Position numbers and translations under genes: made by a program
Shown: positions 21,550 through 34,200 of the stretch, one piece after another
Position numbering within the stretch: the stretch's first letter is position 1
Layout of the letters: the number at the start of each line of letters is the position of its first letter
Notes under the pieces: generated by a model
Databases searched by the model: none
What the model saw: the letters and a program-made list of their open reading frames with translations, nothing else
Told to the model about the DNA's origin: nothing
NCBI GenBank assembly: GCA_036937835.1
Contig: CM072870.1
Location: 434,001-498,000 of the forward strand
Length of the DNA stretch: 64,000 nucleotides
From: Pampus argenteus
Taxonomy: Eukaryota > Chordata > Actinopteri > Scombriformes > Stromateidae
Direction of reading: 5' to 3'

Positions 21550-23685
21550 AGAAGGCCAGAAATGACAACTACTGTTTTTCTTAAACAAAGAGCAATATTT
21601 TCAATCAAAACCATGTTTGCCATCAACAAGTAACTGATTTCTGATAATTCAGACCAAAAAACTCACTTCTGCGAGCTTCCTACATCTTTTACTGTAACAT
21701 TGGTAACAAATAGCTTTCTCTATGCGAGAAAAGGCCAGAAATGACAACTACAGTTTTTCTTAAACAAAGAGCAATATTTTTAATCAAAACCATGTTTGCC
21801 ATCAACAAGTAACTGATTTCTAGTGATTAGGAGCAAAGAACTCACTTCTGCGTGCTTCCTACAGCTTTTACTGTAACATTTGTAAAAATAGCTTTCTCTC
21901 GGTTAGAAGGCCAGAAATGACAACTACAGTTTTTCTTAAACAAAGAGCAATATTTTTAATCAAACCATGTTTGCCATCAAGAAGTAACTGATTTCTAATG
22001 ATTAAGACCAAAAAAACTCACTTTTTGCAGCTTCTACTGTAACATTGGTAAAAAATAGCTTTCTCTCGGCGAGAGAAGGCCAGAAATGACAACTACAGTT
22101 TTTCTTAAACAAAGAGCAATATTTTCAATCAAAACCATGTTTGCCATCAACAAGTAACTGATTTCTAGTGATTAGGAGCAAAGAACTCACTTCTGCGTGC
22201 TTCCTACAGCTTTTACTGTAACATTTGTAAAAATAGCTTTCTCTCGGTTAGAAGGCCAGAAATGACAACTACAGTTTTTCTTAAACAAAGAGCAATATTT
22301 TCAATCAAAACCATGTTTGCCATCAACAAGTAACTGATTTCTAGTGATTAGGAGCAAAAAACTCACTTCTGCGAGCTTCCTACAGCTTTTACTGTAACAT
22401 TGGTAAAAAATAGCTTTCTCTCGGTGACAGAAGGCCAGAAATGACAACTACAGTTTTTCTTAAACAAAGAGCAATATTTTCAATCAAAACCATGTTTGCC
22501 ATCAACAAGTAACTGATTTCTAGTGATTAAGAGCAAAAAACTCACTTCTGCGAGCTTCCTACAGCTTTTACTGTAAAATTGGTAAAAATAGCTTAATCTC
22601 GGCGAGAGAAGGCCAGAAATGACAACTACTGTTTTTCTTAAACAAAGAGCAATATTTTCAATCAAAACCATGTTTGCCATCAACAAGTAACTGATTTCTG
22701 ATAATTCAGACCAAAAAACTCACTTCTGCGAGCTTCCTACATCTTTTACTGTAACATTGGTAACAAATAGCTTTCTCTATGCGAGAAAAGGCCAGAAATG
22801 ACAACTACAGTTTTTCTTAAACAAAGAGCAATATTTTTAATCAAAACCATGTTTGCCATCAACAAGTAACTGATTTCTAGTGATTAGGAGCAAAGAACTC
22901 ACTTCTGCGTGCTTCCTACAGCTTTTACTGTAACATTTGTAAAAATAGCTTTCTCTCGGTTAGAAGGCCAGAAATGACAACTACAGTTTTTCTTAAACAA
23001 AGAGCAATATTTTTAATCAAACCATGTTTGCCATCAAGAAGTAACTGATTTCTAATGATTAAGACCAAAAAAACTCACTTTTTGCAGCTTCTACTGTAAC
23101 ATTGGTAAAAAATAGCTTTCTCTCGGCGAGAGAAGGCCAGAAATGACAACTACAGTTTTTCTTAAACAAAGAGCAATATTTTCAATCAAAACCATGTTTG
23201 CCATCAACAAGTAACTGATTTCTAGTGATTAGGAGCAAAGAACTCACTTCTGCGTGCTTCCTACAGCTTTTACTGTAACATTTGTAAAAATAGCTTTCTC
23301 TCGGTTAGAAGGCCAGAAATGACAACTACAGTTTTTCTTAAACAAAGAGCAATATTTTCAATCAAAACCATGTTTGCCATCAACAAGTAACTGATTTCTA
23401 GTGATTAGGAGCAAAAAACTCACTTCTGCGAGCTTCCTACAGCTTTTACTGTAACATTGGTAAAAAATAGCTTTCTCTCGGTGACAGAAGGCCAGAAATG
23501 ACAACTACAGTTTTTCTTAAACAAAGAGCAATATTTTCAATCAAAACCATGTTTGCCATCAACAAGTAACTGATTTCTAGTGATTAAGAGCAAAAAACTC
23601 ACTTCTGCGAGCTTCCTACAGCTTTTACTGTAAAATTGGTAAAAATAGCTTAATCTCGGCGAGAGAAGGCCAGAAATGACAACTA
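21550..23685. repeat. 6-monomer higher-order repeat, 1057-bp unit, ~2 copies
   Basis: Points 21781/22838, 22241/23298 and 22591/23648 match at +1057, including the private 'gcttaatctcgg'. Homology stops near 23686, where 'ctactg' is replaced by 'ctacag'. This is the first complete multimer on the right side of the LINE. Confidence 0.82.
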
Positions 23686-25479
23686 CAGTTTTTCTTAAAC
23701 AAAGAGCAATATTTTCAATCAAAACCATGTTTGCCATCAACAAGTAACTGATTTCTAGTGATTAGGAGCAAAAAACTCACTTCTGCGAGCTTCCTACAGC
23801 TTTTACTGTAACATTGGTAAAAAATAGCTTTCTCTCGGTGACAGAAGGCCAGAAATGACAACTACAGTTTTTCTTAAACAAAGAGCAATATTTTTAATCA
23901 AACCATGTTTGCCATCAAGAAGTAACTGATTTCTAATGATTAAGACCAAAAAAACTCACTTTTTGCAGCTTCTACTGTAACATTGGTAAAAAGTAGCTTT
24001 CTCTCGGCGAGAGAAGGCCAGAAATGACAACTACAGTTTTTCTTAAACAAAGAGCAATATTTTCAATCAAAACCATGTTTGCCATCAACAAGTAACTGAT
24101 TTCTACTGATTAGGAGCAAAAAACTCACTTCTGCGAGCTTCCTACAGCTTTTACTGTAAAATTGGTAAAAATGGCTTATTCTAGGCGAGAGAAGGCCAGA
24201 AATGACAACTACAGTTCTTCTTAAACAAAGAGCAATATTTTCAATCAAAACCATGTTTGCCATCAACAAGTAACTGATTTCTGATAATTAGGACCAAAAA
24301 ACTCACTTCTGCGAGCTTCCTACAGCTTTTACTGTAACATTTGTAAAAAATAGCTTTCTTTCGGCGAGAGAAGGCCAGAAATGACAACTACAGTTTTTCT
24401 TAAACAAAGAGCAATATTTTCAATCAAAACCATGTTTGCCATCAACAAGTAACTGATTTCTAGTGATTAGGAGCAAAAAACTCACTTCTGCGAGCTTCCT
24501 ACAGCTTTTACTGTAACATTGGTAAAAATAGCTTATTCTCGGCGATAGAAGGCCAGAAATGACAACTACTGTTTTTCTTAAACAAAGAGCAATATTTTCA
24601 ATCAAAACCATGTTTGCCATCAACAAGTAACTGATTTCTGATAATTCAGACCAAAAAACTCACTTCTGCGAGCTTCCTACAGCTTTTACTGTAACATTGG
24701 TAAAAAATAGCTTTCTCTCGGCGACAGAAGGCCAGAAATGACAACTACAGTTTTTCTTAAACAAAGAGCAATATTTTCAATCAAAACCATGTTTGCCATC
24801 AACAAGTAACTGATTTCTAGTGATTAAGAGCAAAAAACTCACTTCTGCGAGCTTCCTACAGCTTTTACTGTAAAATTGGTAAAAAATAGCTTATTCTCGG
24901 CAAGAGAAGGCCAGAAATGACAACTACAGTTTTTCTTAAACAAAGAGCAATATTTTCAATCAAAACCATGTTTGCCATCAACAAGTAACTGATTTCTAGT
25001 GATTAGGAGCAAAAAACTCACTTCTGCGAGCTTCCTACAGCTTTTACTGTAACATTGGTAAAAAATAGCTTTCTCTCGGTGACAGAAGGCCAGAAATGAC
25101 AACTACAGTTTTTCTTAAACAAAGAGCAATATTTTCAATCAAAACCATGTTTGCCATCAACAAGTAACTAATTTCTAGTGATTAGGAGCAAAGAACTCAC
25201 TTCTGCGTGCTTCCTACAGCTTTTACTGTAACATTTGTAAAAATAGCTTTCTCTCGGTTAGAAGGCCAGAAATGACAACTACAGTTTTTCTTAAACAAAG
25301 AGCAATATTTTTAATCAAACCATGTTTGCCATCAAGAAGTAACTGATTTCTAATGATTAGGACCAAAAAAAACTCACTTCTTGCAGCTTTTACTGTAACA
25401 TTTGTAAAAATATTTTTTTCTTGGCGATGGAAGGCCAGAAATGACAACTACAGTTTTTCTTAAACAAAGAGCAATATTT

Positions 25480-26880
25480 TCAATCAAAACCATGTTTGCC
25501 ATCAACAAGTAACTGATTTCTAGTGATTAGGAGCAAAAAACTCACTTCTGCGAGCTTCCTACAGCTTTTACTGTAAAATTGGTAAAAATAGCTTATTCTC
25601 GGCGATAGAAGGCCAGAAATGACAACTACTGTTTTTCTTAAACAAAGAGCAATATTTTCAATCAAAACCATGTTTGCCATCAACAAATAACTGATTTCTG
25701 ATAATTCAGACCAAAAAACTCACTTCTGCGAGCTTCCTACATCTTTTACTGTAACATTGGTAACAAATAGCTTTCTCTATGCGAGAAAAGGCCAGAAATG
25801 ACAACTACAGTTTTTCTTAAACAAAGAGCAATATTTTTAATCAAAACCATGTTTGCCATCAACAAGTAACTGATTTCTAGTGATTAGGAGCAAAGAACTC
25901 ACTTCTGCGTGCTTCCTACAGCTTTTACTGTAACATTTGTAAAAATAGCTTTCTCTCGGTTAGAAGGCCAGAAATGACAACTACAGTTTTTCTTAAACAA
26001 AGAGCAATATTTTTAATCAAACCATGTTTGCCATCAAGAAGTAACTGATTTCTAATGATTAAGACCAAAAAAACTCACTTTTTGCAGCTTCTACTGTAAC
26101 ATTGGTAAAAAATAGCTTTCTCTCGGCGAGAGAAGGCCAGAAATGACAACTACAGTTTTTCTTAAACAAAGAGCAATATTTTCAATCAAAACCATGTTTG
26201 CCATCAACAAGTAACTGATTTCTAGTGATTAGGAGCAAAAAACTCACTTCTGCGAGCTTCCTACAGCTTTTACTGTAAAATTGGTAAAAATAGCTTATTC
26301 TCGGCGATAGAAGGCCAGAAATGACAACTACTGTTTTTCTTAAACAAAGAGCAATATTTTCAATCAAAACCATGTTTGCCATCAACAAGTAACTGATTTC
26401 TGATAATTCAGACCAAAAAACTCACTTCTGCGAGCTTCCTACATCTTTTACTGTAACATTGGTAACAAATAGCTTTCTCTATGCGAGAAAAGGCCAGAAA
26501 TGACAACTACAGTTTTTCTTAAACAAAGAGCAATATTTTTAATCAAAACCATGTTTGCCATCAACAAGTAACTGATTTCTAGTGATTAGGAGCAAAGAAC
26601 TCACTTCTGCGTGCTTCCTACAGCTTTTACTGTAACATTTGTAAAAATAGCTTTCTCTCGGTTAGAAGGCCAGAAATGACAACTACAGTTTTTCTTAAAC
26701 AAAGAGCAATATTTTTAATCAAACCATGTTTGCCATCAAGAAGTAACTGATTTCTAATGATTAAGACCAAAAAAACTCACTTTTTGCAGCTTCTACTGTA
26801 ACATTGGTAAAAAATAGCTTTCTCTCGGCGAGAGAAGGCCAGAAATGACAACTACAGTTTTTCTTAAACAAAGAGCAATA
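25480..26880. repeat. 702-bp 4-mer higher-order repeat, ~2 copies
   Basis: Same four monomer types in the same order as at 29.2-31.4 kb, with 25480 and 26182 as equivalent points. A further partial pair starts near 15028/15730. The units are identical by eye, apart from 'caacaaataac' near 25681. Confidence 0.85.
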
Positions 26881-29819
26881 TTTTCAATCAAAACCATGTT
26901 TGCCATCAACAAGTAACTGATTTCTAGTGATTAGGAGCAAAGAACTCACTTCTGCGTGCTTCCTACAGCTTTTACTGTAACATTTGTAAAAATAGCTTTC
27001 TCTCGGTTAGAAGGCCAGAAATGACAACTACAGTTTTTCTTAAACAAAGAGCAATATTTTCAATCAAAACCATGTTTGCCATCAACAAGTAACTGATTTC
27101 TAGTGATTAGGAGCAAAAAACTCACTTCTGCGAGCTTCCTACAGCTTTTACTGTAACATTGGTGAAAAATAGCTTTCTCTCGGTGACAGAAGGCCAGAAA
27201 TGACAACTACAGTTTTTCTTAAACAAAGAGCAATATTTTCAATCAAAACCATGTTTGCCATCAACAAGTAACTGATTTCTAGTGATTAAGAGCAAAAAAC
27301 TCACTTCTGCGAGCTTCCTACAGCTTTTACTGTAAAATTGGTAAAAATAGCTTAATCTCGGCGAGAGAAGGCCAGAAATGACAACTACAGTTTTTCTTAA
27401 ACAAAGAGCAATATTTTCAATCAAAACCATGTTTGCCATCAACAAGTAACTGATTTCTAGTGATTAGGAGCAAAAAACTCACTTCTGCGAGCTTCCTACA
27501 GCTTTTACTGTAACATTGGTAAAAAATAGCTTTCTCTCGGTGACAGAAGGCCAGAAATGACAACTACAGTTTTTCTTAAACAAAGAGCAATATTTTTAAT
27601 CAAACCATGTTTGCCATCAAGAAGTAACTGATTTCTAATGATTAAGACCAAAAAAACTCACTTTTTGCAGCTTCTACTGTAACATTGGTAAAAAATAGCT
27701 TTCTCTCGGCGAGAGAAGGCCAGAAATGACAACTACAGTTTTTCTTAAACAAAGAGCAATATTTTCAATCAAAACCATGTTTGCCATCAACAAGTAACTG
27801 ATTTCTACTGATTAGGAGCAAAAAACTCACTTCTGCGAGCTTCCTACAGCTTTTACTGTAAAATTGGTAAAAATGGCTTATTCTAGGCGAGAGAAGGCCA
27901 GAAATGACAACTACAGTTTTTCTTAAACAAAGAGCAATATTTTCAATCAAAACCATGTTTGCCATCAACAAGTAACTGATTTCTGATAATTAGGACCAAA
28001 AAACTCACTTCTGCGAGCTTCCTACAGCTTTTACTGTAACATTTGTAAAAAATAGCTTTCTTTCGGCGAGAGAAGGCCAGAAATGACAACTACAGTTTTT
28101 CTTAAACAAAGAGCAATATTTTCAATCAAAACCATGTTTGCCATCAACAAGTAACTGATTTCTAGTGATTAGGAGCAAAAAACTCACTTCTGCGAGCTTC
28201 CTACAGCTTTTACTGTAACATTGGTAAAAATAGCTTATTCTCGGCGATAGAAGGCCAGAAATGACAACTACTGTTTTTCTTAAACAAAGAGCAATATTTT
28301 CAATCAAAACCATGTTTGCCATCAACAAGTAACTGATTTCTGATAATTCAGACCAAAAAACTCACTTCTGCGAGCTTCCTACAGCTTTTACTGTAACATT
28401 GGTAAAAAATAGCTTTCTCTCGGCGACAGAAGGCCAGAAATGACAACTACAGTTTTTCTTAAACAAAGAGCAATATTTTCAATCAAAACCATGTTTGCCA
28501 TCAACAAGTAACTGATTTCTAGTGATTAAGAGCAAAAAACTCACTTCTGCGAGCTTCCTACAGCTTTTACTGTAAAATTGGTAAAAAATAGCTTATTCTC
28601 GGCAAGAGAAGGCCAGAAATGACAACTACAGTTTTTCTTAAACAAAGAGCAATATTTTCAATCAAAACCATGTTTGCCATCAACAAGTAACTGATTTCTA
28701 GTGATTAGGAGCAAAAAACTCACTTCTGCGAGCTTCCTACAGCTTTTACTGTAACATTGGTAAAAAATAGCTTTCTCTCGGTGACAGAAGGCCAGAAATG
28801 ACAACTACAGTTTTTCTTAAACAAAGAGCAATATTTTCAATCAAAACCATGTTTGCCATCAACAAGTAACTAATTTCTAGTGATTAGGAGCAAAGAACTC
28901 ACTTCTGCGTGCTTCCTACAGCTTTTACTGTAACATTTGTAAAAATAGCTTTCTCTCGGTTAGAAGGCCAGAAATGACAACTACAGTTTTTCTTAAACAA
29001 AGAGCAATATTTTTAATCAAACCATGTTTGCCATCAAGAAGTAACTGATTTCTAATGATTAGGACCAAAAAAAACTCACTTCTTGCAGCTTTTACTGTAA
29101 CATTTGTAAAAATATTTTTTTCTTGGCGATGGAAGGCCAGAAATGACAACTACAGTTTTTCTTAAACAAAGAGCAATATTTTCAATCAAAACCATGTTTG
29201 CCATCAACAAGTAACTGATTTCTAGTGATTAGGAGCAAAAAACTCACTTCTGCGAGCTTCCTACAGCTTTTACTGTAAAATTGGTAAAAATAGCTTATTC
29301 TCGGCGATAGAAGGCCAGAAATGACAACTACTGTTTTTCTTAAACAAAGAGCAATATTTTCAATCAAAACCATGTTTGCCATCAACAAGTAACTGATTTC
29401 TGATAATTCAGACCAAAAAACTCACTTCTGCGAGCTTCCTACATCTTTTACTGTAACATTGGTAACAAATAGCTTTCTCTATGCGAGAAAAGGCCAGAAA
29501 TGACAACTACAGTTTTTCTTAAACAAAGAGCAATATTTTTAATCAAAACCATGTTTGCCATCAACAAGTAACTGATTTCTAGTGATTAGGAGCAAAGAAC
29601 TCACTTCTGCGTGCTTCCTACAGCTTTTACTGTAACATTTGTAAAAATAGCTTTCTCTCGGTTAGAAGGCCAGAAATGACAACTACAGTTTTTCTTAAAC
29701 AAAGAGCAATATTTTTAATCAAACCATGTTTGCCATCAAGAAGTAACTGATTTCTAATGATTAAGACCAAAAAAACTCACTTTTTGCAGCTTCTACTGTA
29801 ACATTGGTAAAAAATAGCT

Positions 29820-29836
29820 TTCTCTCGGCGAGAGAA
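29820..29836. other. 17-bp dyad box, intact copy (702-bp HOR unit 1)
   Basis: TTCTCTCG-G-CGAGAGAA has perfect 8-bp arms around one G. It is the representative intact copy in this unit. The equivalent sites in the other three monomers of the unit are imperfect (gcgatagaa, tatgcgagaaaa, cggttagaa). A protein-binding role is inferred only from the symmetry and the regular placement. Confidence 0.75.
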
Positions 29837-30521
29837 GGCCAGAAATGACAACTACAGTTTTTCTTAAACAAAGAGCAATATTTTCAATCAAAACCATGTT
29901 TGCCATCAACAAGTAACTGATTTCTAGTGATTAGGAGCAAAAAACTCACTTCTGCGAGCTTCCTACAGCTTTTACTGTAAAATTGGTAAAAATAGCTTAT
30001 TCTCGGCGAGAGAAGGCCAGAAATGACAACTACTGTTTTTCTTAAACAAAGAGCAATATTTTCAATCAAAACCATGTTTGCCATCAACAAGTAACTGATT
30101 TCTGATAATTCAGACCAAAAAACTCACTTCTGCGAGCTTCCTACATCTTTTACTGTAACATTGGTAACAAATAGCTTTCTCTATGCGAGAAAAGGCCAGA
30201 AATGACAACTACAGTTTTTCTTAAACAAAGAGCAATATTTTTAATCAAAACCATGTTTGCCATCAACAAGTAACTGATTTCTAGTGATTAGGAGCAAAGA
30301 ACTCACTTCTGCGTGCTTCCTACAGCTTTTACTGTAACATTTGTAAAAATAGCTTTCTCTCGGTTAGAAGGCCAGAAATGACAACTACAGTTTTTCTTAA
30401 ACAAAGAGCAATATTTTTAATCAAACCATGTTTGCCATCAAGAAGTAACTGATTTCTAATGATTAAGACCAAAAAAACTCACTTTTTGCAGCTTCTACTG
30501 TAACATTGGTAAAAAATAGCT

Positions 30522-30538
30522 TTCTCTCGGCGAGAGAA
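30522..30538. other. 17-bp dyad box, intact copy (702-bp HOR unit 2)
   Basis: Identical to the site at 29820 and exactly 702 bp downstream. Confidence 0.75.
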
Positions 30539-31223
30539 GGCCAGAAATGACAACTACAGTTTTTCTTAAACAAAGAGCAATATTTTCAATCAAAACCATG
30601 TTTGCCATCAACAAGTAACTGATTTCTAGTGATTAGGAGCAAAAAACTCACTTCTGCGAGCTTCCTACAGCTTTTACTGTAAAATTGGTAAAAATAGCTT
30701 ATTCTCGGCGATAGAAGGCCAGAAATGACAACTACTGTTTTTCTTAAACAAAGAGCAATATTTTCAATCAAAACCATGTTTGCCATCAACAAGTAACTGA
30801 TTTCTGATAATTCAGACCAAAAAACTCACTTCTGCGAGCTTCCTACATCTTTTACTGTAACATTGGTAACAAATAGCTTTCTCTATGCGAGAAAAGGCCA
30901 GAAATGACAACTACAGTTTTTCTTAAACAAAGAGCAATATTTTTAATCAAAACCATGTTTGCCATCAACAAGTAACTGATTTCTAGTGATTAGGAGCAAA
31001 GAACTCACTTCTGCGTGCTTCCTACAGCTTTTACTGTAACATTTGTAAAAATAGCTTTCTCTCGCTTAGAAGGCCAGAAATGACAACTACAGTTTTTCTT
31101 AAACAAAGAGCAATATTTTTAATCAAACCATGTTTGCCATCAAGAAGTAACTGATTTCTAATGATTAAGACCAAAAAAACTCACTTTTTGCAGCTTCTAC
31201 TGTAACATTGGTAAAAAATAGCT

Positions 31224-31240
31224 TTCTCTCGGCGAGAGAA
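31224..31240. other. 17-bp dyad box, intact copy (702-bp HOR unit 3)
   Basis: Identical to the sites at 29820 and 30522, again 702 bp downstream. A matching isolated copy of the same monomer type has its dyad at 15666-15682. Confidence 0.75.
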
Positions 31241-34200
31241 GGCCAGAAATGACAACTACAGTTTTTCTTAAACAAAGAGCAATATTTTCAATCAAAACCA
31301 TGTTTGCCATCAACAAGTAACTGATTTCTAGTGATTAGGAGCAAAAAACTCACTTCTGCGAGCTTCCTACAGCTTTTACTGTAAAATTGGTAAAAATAGC
31401 TTATTCTCGGCGATAGAAGGCCAGAAATGACAACTACAGTTTTTCTTAAACAAAGAGCAATATTTTCAATCAAAACCATGTTTGCCATCAACAAGTAACT
31501 GATTTCTAGTGATTAGGAGCAAAAAAACTCACTTCTGCGAGCTTCCTACAGCTTTTACTGTAACATTGGTAAAAAATAGCTTTCTCTCGGTGACAGAAGG
31601 CCAGAAATGACAACTACAGTTTTTCTTAAACAAAGAGCAATATTTTCAATCAAAACCATGTTTGCCATCAACAAGTAACTGATTTCTAGTGATTAAGAGC
31701 AAAAAACTCACTTCTGCGAGCTTCCTACAGCTTTTACTGTAAAATTGGTAAAAATAGCTTAATCTCGGCGAGAGAAGGCCAGAAATGACAACTACAGTTT
31801 TTCTTAAACAAAGAGCAATATTTTCAATCAAAACCATGTTTGCCATCAACAAGTAACTGATTTCTAGTGATTAGGAGCAAAAAACTCACTTCTGCGAGCT
31901 TCCTACAGCTTTTACTGTAAAATTGGTAAAAATGGCTTATTCTAGGCGAGAGAAGGCCAGAAATGACAACTACAGTTTTTCTTAAACAAAGAGCAATATT
32001 TTCAATCAAAACCATGTTTGCCATCAACAAGTAACTGATTTCTGATAATTAGGACCAAAAAACTCACTTCTGCGAGCTTCCTACAGCTTTTACTGTAACA
32101 TTTGTAAAAAATAGCTTTCTTTCGGCGAGAGAAGGCCAGAAATGACAACTACAGTTTTTCTTAAACAAAGAGCAATATTTTCAATCAAAACCATGTTTGC
32201 CATCAACAAGTAACTGATTTCTAGTGATTAGGAGCAAAAAACTCACTTCTGCGAGCTTCCTACAGCTTTTACTGTAACATTGGTAAAAATAGCTTATTCT
32301 CGGCGATAGAAGGCCAGAAATGACAACTACTGTTTTTCTTAAACAAAGAGCAATATTTTCAATCAAAACCATGTTTGCCATCAACAAGTAACTGATTTCT
32401 GATAATTCAGACCAAAAAACTCACTTCTGCGAGCTTCCTACAGCTTTTACTGTAACATTGGTAAAAAATAGCTTTCTCTCGGCGACAGAAGGCCAGAAAT
32501 GACAACTACAGTTTTTCTTAAACAAAGAGCAATATTTTCAATCAAAACCATGTTTGCCATCAACAAGTAACTGATTTCTAGTGATTAAGAGCAAAAAACT
32601 CACTTCTGCGAGCTTCCTACAGCTTTTACTGTAAAATTGGTAAAAAATAGCTTATTCTCGGCAAGAGAAGGCCAGAAATGACAACTACAGTTTTTCTTAA
32701 ACAAAGAGCAATATTTTCAATCAAAACCATGTTTGCCATCAACAAGTAACTGATTTCTAGTGATTAGGAGCAAAAAACTCACTTCTGCGAGCTTCCTACA
32801 GCTTTTACTGTAACATTGGTAAAAAATAGCTTTCTCTCGGTGACAGAAGGCCAGAAATGACAACTACAGTTTTTCTTAAACAAAGAGCAATATTTTCAAT
32901 CAAAACCATGTTTGCCATCAACAAGTAACTAATTTCTAGTGATTATGAGCAAAGAACTCACTTCTGCGTGCTTCCTACAGCTTTTACTGTAACATTTGTA
33001 AAAATAGCTTTCTCTCGGTTAGAAGGCCAGAAATGACAACTACAGTTTTTCTTAAACAAAGAGCAATATTTTTAATCAAACCATGTTTGCCATCAAGAAG
33101 TAACTGATTTCTAATGATTAGGACCAAAAAAAACTCACTTCTTGCAGCTTTTACTGTAACATTTGTAAAAAATAGCTTATTCTCGGCGAGAGAAGGCCAG
33201 AAATGACAACTACAGTTTTTCTTAAACAAAGAGCAATATTTTCAATCAAAACCATGTTTGCCATCAACAAGTAACTGATTTCTACTGATTAGGAGCAAAA
33301 AACTCACTTCTGCGAGCTTCCTACAGCTTTTACTGTAAAATTGGTAAAAAATAGCTTATTCTCGGCGAGAGAAGGCCAGAAATGACAACTACAGTTTTTC
33401 TTAAACAAAGAGCAATATTTTCAATCAAAACCATGTTTGCCATCAACAAGTAACTGATTTCTAGTAATTAGGAGCAAAAAACTCACTTCTGAGAGCTTCC
33501 TACAGCTTTTACTGTAACATTTGTAAAAAATAGCTTTCTTTCGGCAAGAGGAGGCCAGAAATGACAACTACAGTTTTTCTTAAACAAAGAGCAATATTTT
33601 CAATCAAAACCATGTTTGCCATCAACAAGTAACTGATTTCTAGTGATTAGGAGCAAAAAACTCACTTCTGCGAGCTTCCTACAGCTTTTACTGTAAAATT
33701 GGTAAAAATAGCTTATTCTCGGCGAGAGAAGGCCAGAAATGACAACTACTGTTTTTCTTAAACAAAGAGCAATATTTTCAATCAAAACCATGTTTGCCAT
33801 CAACAAGTAACTGATTTCTGATAATTCGGACCAAAAAAGTCACTTCTGCGAGCTTCCTACATCTTTTACTGTAACATTGGTAACAAATAGCTTTCTCTAT
33901 GCGAGAAAAGGCCAGAAATGACAACTACAGTTTTTCTTAAACAAAGAGCAATATTTTTAATCAAAACCATGTTTGCCATCAACAAGTAACTGATTTCTAG
34001 TGATTAGGAGCAAAGAACTCACTTCTGCGTGCTTCCTACAGCTTTTACTGTAACATTTGTAAAAATAGCTTTCTCTCGGTTAGAAGGCCAGAAATGACAA
34101 CTACAGTTTTTCTTAAACAAAGAGCAATATTTTTAATCAAACCATGTTTGCCATCAAGAAGTAACTGATTTCTAATGATTAAGACCAAAAAAACTCACTT

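Larger units (their letters stand above)
22610..30640. repeat. Large tandem duplication, ~3702-bp unit
   Basis: 22610-26938 matches 26312-30640 at +3702 (21 monomers). The few substitutions seen include 'cagttcttc'/'cagtttttc' at 24214, 'aaaagtagc'/'aaaaatagc' near 23994, and 'ggtgaaaaat' at 27163. The 702- and 1057-bp units lie inside it, so amplification has occurred at more than one scale. Confidence 0.82.
29160..31430. repeat. 4-monomer higher-order repeat, 702-bp unit, ~3.2 tandem copies
   Basis: Four distinct monomer types repeat in fixed order with lengths of about 169, 178, 179 and 176 bp. Copies are nearly identical; I saw single differences such as 'ctcgcttag' for 'ctcggttag' near 31063 and 'gcgagag' for 'gcgatag' near 30007. 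The array ends where 'ctactg' becomes 'ctacag' near 31436. Confidence 0.9.
27810..33169. repeat. Dispersed duplicate pair at offset 4059 bp
   Basis: 27810-29110 matches 31869-33169. The match ends where 'aatatttttttcttggcg' in the first copy is replaced by 'aaatagcttattctcggcg' in the second. 4059 minus 3702 is 357 bp, close to two monomers. Confidence 0.75.
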
